From NCBI GenBank assembly GCA_045531455.1, contig JAZSEA010000048.1:1-23692 (forward strand): DNA of 23,692 bases, read 5' to 3'. This document shows, one piece after another, positions 20,279 through 23,692 of the stretch. The notes under the pieces are model-generated. The model did no database searches. It was not told the DNA's origin and saw only the letters and a list, made by a program, of their open reading frames with translations. Position 1 is the stretch's first letter. Each line of letters opens with the position of its first letter. Source of the stretch: CAG-390 sp045531455. GTDB taxonomy: Bacteria; Bacillota; Clostridia; Oscillospirales; CAG-272. Both the position numbers and the translations under genes were made by a program.

Positions 20279-21067
20279 GTGGGAAAAATCATTTCATTTG
20301 CTAATCAGAAGGGCGGAGTCGGAAAAACGACCTCTGCCGTTAACATAGCCGCATCTCTCGGACTTCTTGATAAGAAGGTGCTTATGATCGACCTTGACCC
20401 CCAGGGTAACACGACAAGCGGCGTAGGAGTTCCAAAGAAGGGACTAAAGACAACGATACGCGAGATTTTGCTTGCGCCCGAGCTTGGAGGAGGGAAGAGC
20501 CCCTATGAGATCGCCAAGCAGGCGATAATCAAGACCGATTTCAATAATCTTTCGGTAATCCCTTCGACAATTTCGCTTGCAGGAGCAGAATTTGACCTGT
20601 TTTCGATCGAAAACAGCGAATATATCCTCAAAGAGGCACTTACACCCCTAAAGGATGAGTATGATTACATCATAATTGACTGCCCCCCCTCGCTCGGAAT
20701 GCTGACTGTCAATGCATTGGCGGCAAGCGACGGCGTAATTATCCCTATGCAGTGCGAATTCTATGCTCTTGAGGGACTTTCACAGCTTGTTATCACGATC
20801 TCGCGCATTAAACAGAAGTATAACAAGGCTCTGACGGTGACAGGCATCCTTCTCACGATGTACAACGGCAGATTACTGCTCACATCTCAGGTAGTTGCCG
20901 AGCTTAAGAAGCATTATTACGAAAAGCTCTTTTCGACGGCAATTTCGCGCGGTGTAAGGCTCTCCGAGGCACCTTCCTTCGGTATGCCTGTCTACTATCA
21001 CGACCCGAATTCGAAGGGAAGCCGCGAATATCTTGAAGTAGCCAAGGAATTGGTAGAGAGAATATAA
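20279..21067 (+). CDS. parA: Chromosome-partitioning ATPase ParA/Soj
   Basis: The 262-residue protein is a MinD/ParA family ATPase that, with ParB bound at parS, drives origin segregation and in Bacillus also regulates DnaA. The deviant Walker A motif KGGVGKTT is near the N-terminus (residues 11-18). MIDLDPQGNTTSG and the Walker B region DYIIIDCPPSLGML follow. The C-terminus has the typical FSTAISRGVRLSEAPSFGMP segment. A GTG at 20279 is chosen because GGAGG lies ten bases upstream and the promoter at 20219-20247 excludes earlier starts. Length matches Soj (about 253). parB follows by 25 bases. Confidence 0.96.
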   Translation: MGKIISFANQKGGVGKTTSAVNIAASLGLLDKKVLMIDLDPQGNTTSGVGVPKKGLKTTIREILLAPELGGGKSPYEIAKQAIIKTDFNNLSVIPSTISLAGAEFDLFSIENSEYILKEALTPLKDEYDYIIIDCPPSLGMLTVNALAASDGVIIPMQCEFYALEGLSQLVITISRIKQKYNKALTVTGILLTMYNGRLLLTSQVVAELKKHYYEKLFSTAISRGVRLSEAPSFGMPVYYHDPNSKGSREYLEVAKELVERI

Positions 21068-21092
21068 CAAATAATAGCAACAGAGGAAGAAG

Positions 21093-21989
21093 ATGGCAAA
21101 ACTTAAGAAAACAGGCCTCGGAAGAGACTTCAATTCGCTCTTTGAGGACAATTTTATTGATACAAAAAAGAATCCCGCTGAAATGATCAGGATTTCGGAT
21201 ATCGAGCCCAACCCCGATCAGCCCCGTAAGGAGTTCAAGGAGGAAGAGCTCGCGACTCTCGCGGCGTCAATCGCGGAATACGGTCTGCTTCAGCCGATCC
21301 TTGTAACCGAGAGCGGTCTGCTCCCGGGAACATATCGCATCATCGCGGGCGAACGCCGTTGGCGTGCTTCGAGACTCGCGGGACTCGACGAGATCCCTTG
21401 CGTGATCTTTGACGGTGACGAGCTTGCGGCGGCTCAGGTCTCGCTTGTCGAGAATATTCAGCGAAGCGACCTCAATCCCATTGAAGAAGCTATGGGCTTC
21501 CGCACCCTGATCGACCGCTTCGGTATGACTCAGGACAGCGTTGCGCAGAAGATCGGTCGTTCGCGTCCCGCAGTAACAAACGCGCTTCGTCTTCTTGAGC
21601 TTCCCGAGGAGGTTCTTCCGCTTGTAGCCGCAGGTGAGCTTTCCGCAGGTCACGCGCGCACGCTTCTCGGTCTTAATGACAAGGATCTTATCCCCACCCT
21701 CGCAAACCGCGCGATCGCCGAAGGACTTTCTGTCCGCGCGCTTGAGTCTGAGGTCAAAAAGCTCAACAAACCTGTTGTAATTACAACAAAACCAACTCTG
21801 CCCGTCGACGAGCAGACTGCAGTTTATATGGAGCAGCTTGAACGCCGCGCGGTCGAGCTTTGCGGCAGAAGGGTCAAGATCAAGGATATGGGAGTCGGAA
21901 AACGTCGGATCGAGATAGATTTTGACGACACGGACGACCTCTCCGAGCTTCTTCTGACCATCTGCGGCCCCGATATTTTTAATTTATAA
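21093..21989 (+). CDS. parB: Chromosome-partitioning protein ParB/Spo0J
   Basis: The 298-residue CTP-dependent clamp binds parS. The N-terminal ParA-stimulating segment is basic (KLKKTGLGRDFNSLF, 3-17). The CTP-binding domain contains PNPDQPRK (39-46), the arginine patch GERRWRA (86-92) and ENIQR (120-124). The helix-turn-helix is at about 146-167 (TQDSVAQKIGRSRPAV). The last 50 residues are the dimerisation domain. A purine-rich site AGAGGAAGAAG precedes the ATG. The three matching parS sites lie within 1.2 kb upstream. The stop overlaps the next start by one base (TAATG). Confidence 0.97.
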   Translation: MAKLKKTGLGRDFNSLFEDNFIDTKKNPAEMIRISDIEPNPDQPRKEFKEEELATLAASIAEYGLLQPILVTESGLLPGTYRIIAGERRWRASRLAGLDEIPCVIFDGDELAAAQVSLVENIQRSDLNPIEEAMGFRTLIDRFGMTQDSVAQKIGRSRPAVTNALRLLELPEEVLPLVAAGELSAGHARTLLGLNDKDLIPTLANRAIAEGLSVRALESEVKKLNKPVVITTKPTLPVDEQTAVYMEQLERRAVELCGRRVKIKDMGVGKRRIEIDFDDTDDLSELLLTICGPDIFNL

Positions 21990-22660
21990 TGGTACCAATG
22001 ATGAAGTTTATACCCTTTGTGCTCTCCGAGGAGCAGGATAGCTGGTTCAAGATAATCAACGATATCTTTTCGCTTGAGATGGGCGAGTACGAAAACCTCG
22101 GATTCGGTGATTTTGCGTTCAATAATCTGCGCTCGATCATCATCGGCATGGTGCTCGGCATAATCCTTGCCGCGTATCTGTCGATATTCAACCGCCGCGT
22201 GCACGGAGCATTCGTTTCCGCCGTCATCGATCACAACGCATCGACCCCGGAAACGGCAAAGACTCTCTCCGAGCTCGGCTATATGAAGAACAGCTCGGTC
22301 CGCTCCGCGCTCAAGAGCGGAAACACGTACCGCGGTATCGTACGTTGTGTCGAAGCTGAGGAGTATTATTCGGCACGCGAGATGGCGCGAGGTCAGTATG
22401 AGGCTGACGTAGCGGCGCAGGGTGTGAAGGCTGCGCCCTTCAATTCGCCCGAATTCGTCTATGATTTCGAGACCGCGCATTTCTACATCCCCGAGGATAA
22501 GCATTTTACCGCGGGTCTGCGCTTTGAAAAGAAGGGAACGAGCATTCTGAGCGCGGTCATTATGACGGTCGTTTCGATCGTCCTTCTTTGGGCAATTCTG
22601 AAATTCTTGCCCGATATTATGCAGTATCTCGACAATTTTGTCGGCATGATCAACGGTTGA
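21989..22660 (+). CDS. Two-helix membrane protein downstream of parB
   Basis: I do not recognise this 223-residue protein. It has an N-terminal soluble part, one membrane helix at about 49-67 (IIIGMVLGIILAAYL), a soluble domain of about 115 residues and a second helix at about 187-212. The middle contains STPETAKTLSELGYMKNSSV and SGNTYRGIVRCVE, short helical segments that could bind a partner. The first ATG overlaps the parB stop (TAATG), implying coupling, but no ribosome site is visible. ATGs at 21998 and 22001 are alternatives. Co-transcription with parAB raises the possibility of a membrane role near the origin, but this is only position. The MORN gene begins ten bases after the stop. Confidence 0.83.
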   Translation: MVPMMKFIPFVLSEEQDSWFKIINDIFSLEMGEYENLGFGDFAFNNLRSIIIGMVLGIILAAYLSIFNRRVHGAFVSAVIDHNASTPETAKTLSELGYMKNSSVRSALKSGNTYRGIVRCVEAEEYYSAREMARGQYEADVAAQGVKAAPFNSPEFVYDFETAHFYIPEDKHFTAGLRFEKKGTSILSAVIMTVVSIVLLWAILKFLPDIMQYLDNFVGMING

Positions 22661-22670
22661 GAGGTGGAAA

Positions 22671-23489
22671 ATGGCACATAAAAACAAAACCTTCCACAGA
22701 ATACAGCCGCTGACGGCGTTCACGATCATAGTTGTGGCGGCACTCGTCGTATTTATGATCGGAGTCGGCATCTGGAGGCTGATGGGTGCGCAGAACACGT
22801 CGGTCATCCTTTCGAGCGGCGAGGAGCTGAAATACGTCGGAATGGTCGACCATTCGGGCAGACCGACCTCGGGCACGCTCTATTATCCGAACGGACTGAG
22901 CGCGAAGATCGACCTCGAGGAGGGATGTGTGACCTACTCGGACGGAACGGTTTATTACGGCTCGCTTGACGCCGATTACAGACGAAGCGGGCAGGGAAGT
23001 ATCAGCTGGACGAACGGCGATTCCTACACGGGCGAATTCCTTGCGGATGCGCTGACGGGGAAGGGCACCTTTACCTTTGCGAGCGGCGACGTTTATGAAG
23101 GCGAGCTTGTGGACGGTGTCAAGAACGGGTTCGGAAAGTATATGTCCTCGGACGGCAGCGAATATGAGGGCGAATTCAAGGACGATATGCGCCACGGCAA
23201 GGGCAAGCACACGTCGGCTGACGGCGACGTTTACGAGGGTGATTTCGTGAACGGCATCAAGTCGGGTTACGGTAAATGCACGTATGCGAACGGCGACGTT
23301 TATGAGGGCGGATTTGTCGGCGACCTGCGCGAGGGCGAGGGCAAGTACGTCTGGGTAAACGGCGAGACCTACACGGGCGAGTTCAAGAAGGGCAATATGC
23401 ACGGCTTCGGAACCTATACCTGGCCGACGGGCAGAGCATCCTATACGGGATATTTCGAGAACGGCGTGATCGTCGTTGTCGAGCCCTGA
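22671..23489 (+). CDS. Membrane-anchored MORN-repeat protein
   Basis: The 272-residue protein has a basic N-terminus, one membrane helix at about 17-37 and then an outside domain made of MORN repeats. From residue 85 on, about seven full units and one partial unit follow the pattern (N/D)G-x-x-YxGxF-x-x-G-x-x-x-GxGxYxx, for example GDVYEGELVDGVKNGFGKY and GETYTGEFKKGNMHGFGTY. MORN repeats form a beta-hairpin ladder used for protein or lipid contact, and bacterial examples are often found at the cell surface. AGAGGTGG precedes the ATG. The gene is last in the operon with parA, parB and the preceding membrane protein, and is followed by a strong terminator. Confidence 0.9.
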   Translation: MAHKNKTFHRIQPLTAFTIIVVAALVVFMIGVGIWRLMGAQNTSVILSSGEELKYVGMVDHSGRPTSGTLYYPNGLSAKIDLEEGCVTYSDGTVYYGSLDADYRRSGQGSISWTNGDSYTGEFLADALTGKGTFTFASGDVYEGELVDGVKNGFGKYMSSDGSEYEGEFKDDMRHGKGKHTSADGDVYEGDFVNGIKSGYGKCTYANGDVYEGGFVGDLREGEGKYVWVNGETYTGEFKKGNMHGFGTYTWPTGRASYTGYFENGVIVVVEP

Positions 23490-23496
23490 GTTTTAA

Positions 23497-23529
23497 AAAA
23501 AAGACGACCTTTTCGAGGTCGTCTTTTTT
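23497..23529. terminator. Bidirectional terminator between convergent genes
   Basis: AAAAAAGACGACCT (23497-23510) pairs with 23516-23529 around a 5-base loop, with T-runs on both strands. It would end the parAB/MORN operon on the plus strand and the partial gene on the minus strand. Confidence 0.93.
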
Positions 23530-23530
23530 A

Positions 23531-23572
23531 GTGGACAGCGGACAGTGGACAGCGGACAGTGGACAGTGGATA
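23531..23572. repeat. Heptanucleotide tandem repeat, GTGGACA type
   Basis: Six 7-bp units (GTGGACA and GCGGACA alternating, the last GTGGATA) start two bases after the terminator T-run, as at 11961. The unit is the reverse complement, shifted, of the GTCCACT repeat at 12832-12859. Confidence 0.87.
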
Positions 23573-23597
23573 GAAAGACGCGAGCTGATAATTATGC

Positions 23598-23692
23598 TTA
23601 GCCGTACGGGAGTCGAACATAATTGGTTTTGTCGGGCAGATTTTCCCGATAACTGCAAGTCGGATCGTAGCCATGTCGTTCTGTGAGCCAAG
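23598..23692 (-). CDS. C-terminal fragment of an unidentified protein (partial)
   Basis: The minus-strand frame entering at the window edge reads 30 complete codons (including the segments ERHGYDPTCSY and DKTNYVRLPYG) and stops at 23600-23598. Composition is protein-like and the stop falls just before the repeat tract and terminator, as expected for a real gene end. Another frame here stays open further left, but it runs through the heptamers and terminator and is rejected. The family cannot be told from this tail. Confidence 0.5.
   Translation of the reverse strand, partial: WLTERHGYDPTCSYRENLPDKTNYVRLPYG

Noticed and set aside
21824..22876. 350-residue minus-strand open frame across parB, the next gene and the MORN gene.
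   Set aside because: It spans three well-supported plus genes and has no ribosome site or family features.
23383..23691. 102-residue minus-strand open frame at the right edge.
   Set aside because: It runs through the heptamer repeats, the terminator and the MORN gene. A different frame ending at 23598 fits a gene end better.
23598..23692. Possible tRNA or tmRNA 3' end, because the minus strand contains TTCGACTCCC.
   Set aside because: No acceptor stem or cloverleaf partner could be found around it, and the stretch reads well as protein.

Overview
The window reads as chromosome of an uncultured Clostridia-type Bacillota. The evidence is the chromosome-segregation cluster mnmG-rsmG-parA-parB with Bacillus-type parS sites, sigma-A promoters with 17-bp spacers, strong Shine-Dalgarno sequences and lipoprotein signal peptides. 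The coding regions are GC-rich and the intergenic regions AT-rich. The Thr/Glu/Pro-rich lipoprotein linkers fit a gut-type member, but I cannot name a genus. The right end is probably close to oriC, because three parS sites and parAB lie there.

Layout: (1) 1-571, repeats and an inverted 3' fragment of a hydrolase gene. (2) 589-3321, operon of dTMP kinase, a small membrane protein and a lipoprotein. (3) 3322-4198, gene-free inverted repeats. (4) 4199-5648, a glycerophosphodiester phosphodiesterase divergent from a MazF toxin that has no MazE beside it. (5) 5649-6860, a hairpin array, one copy of a long structured repeat and a compact type I toxin-antitoxin locus with a 29-residue membrane peptide. 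(6) 6844-7910, class II fructose-bisphosphate aldolase. (7) 8208-11958, operon of two TIM-barrel sugar isomerase/epimerase-like proteins around a beta-helix lipoprotein. (8) 11959-12868, repeats. (9) 12869-15047, phosphomannomutase-like HAD phosphatase and a membrane-anchored lipase-like hydrolase. (10) 15048-17505, repeats around a membrane protein with a PH-like tail. (11) 17506-21989, mnmG, rsmG, parA and parB. (12) 21989-23489, a two-helix membrane protein and a MORN-repeat protein. (13) A convergent gene fragment runs off the right edge.

The most unusual content is between the genes. A repeat of about 350-400 bp occurs in three long copies and one partial copy. It consists of a series of hairpins whose stem sequences differ between copies while pairing is kept, separated by conserved linkers. 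It sits with tandem arrays of short hairpins (spacers GTTAAGAT or TATATCATC), heptanucleotide tandem repeats, a recurrent AAGGTAAATTTCC hairpin and a 141-bp element with 27-bp terminal inverted repeats. These modules recur in a similar order in several gaps, as if they form one composite non-coding family. A 243-bp near-identical inverted duplication (323-565 and 14970-15212) carries part of this system plus the last 27 codons of the hydrolase gene.

All calls come from reading sequence and recalling families. No searches or folding programs were run.
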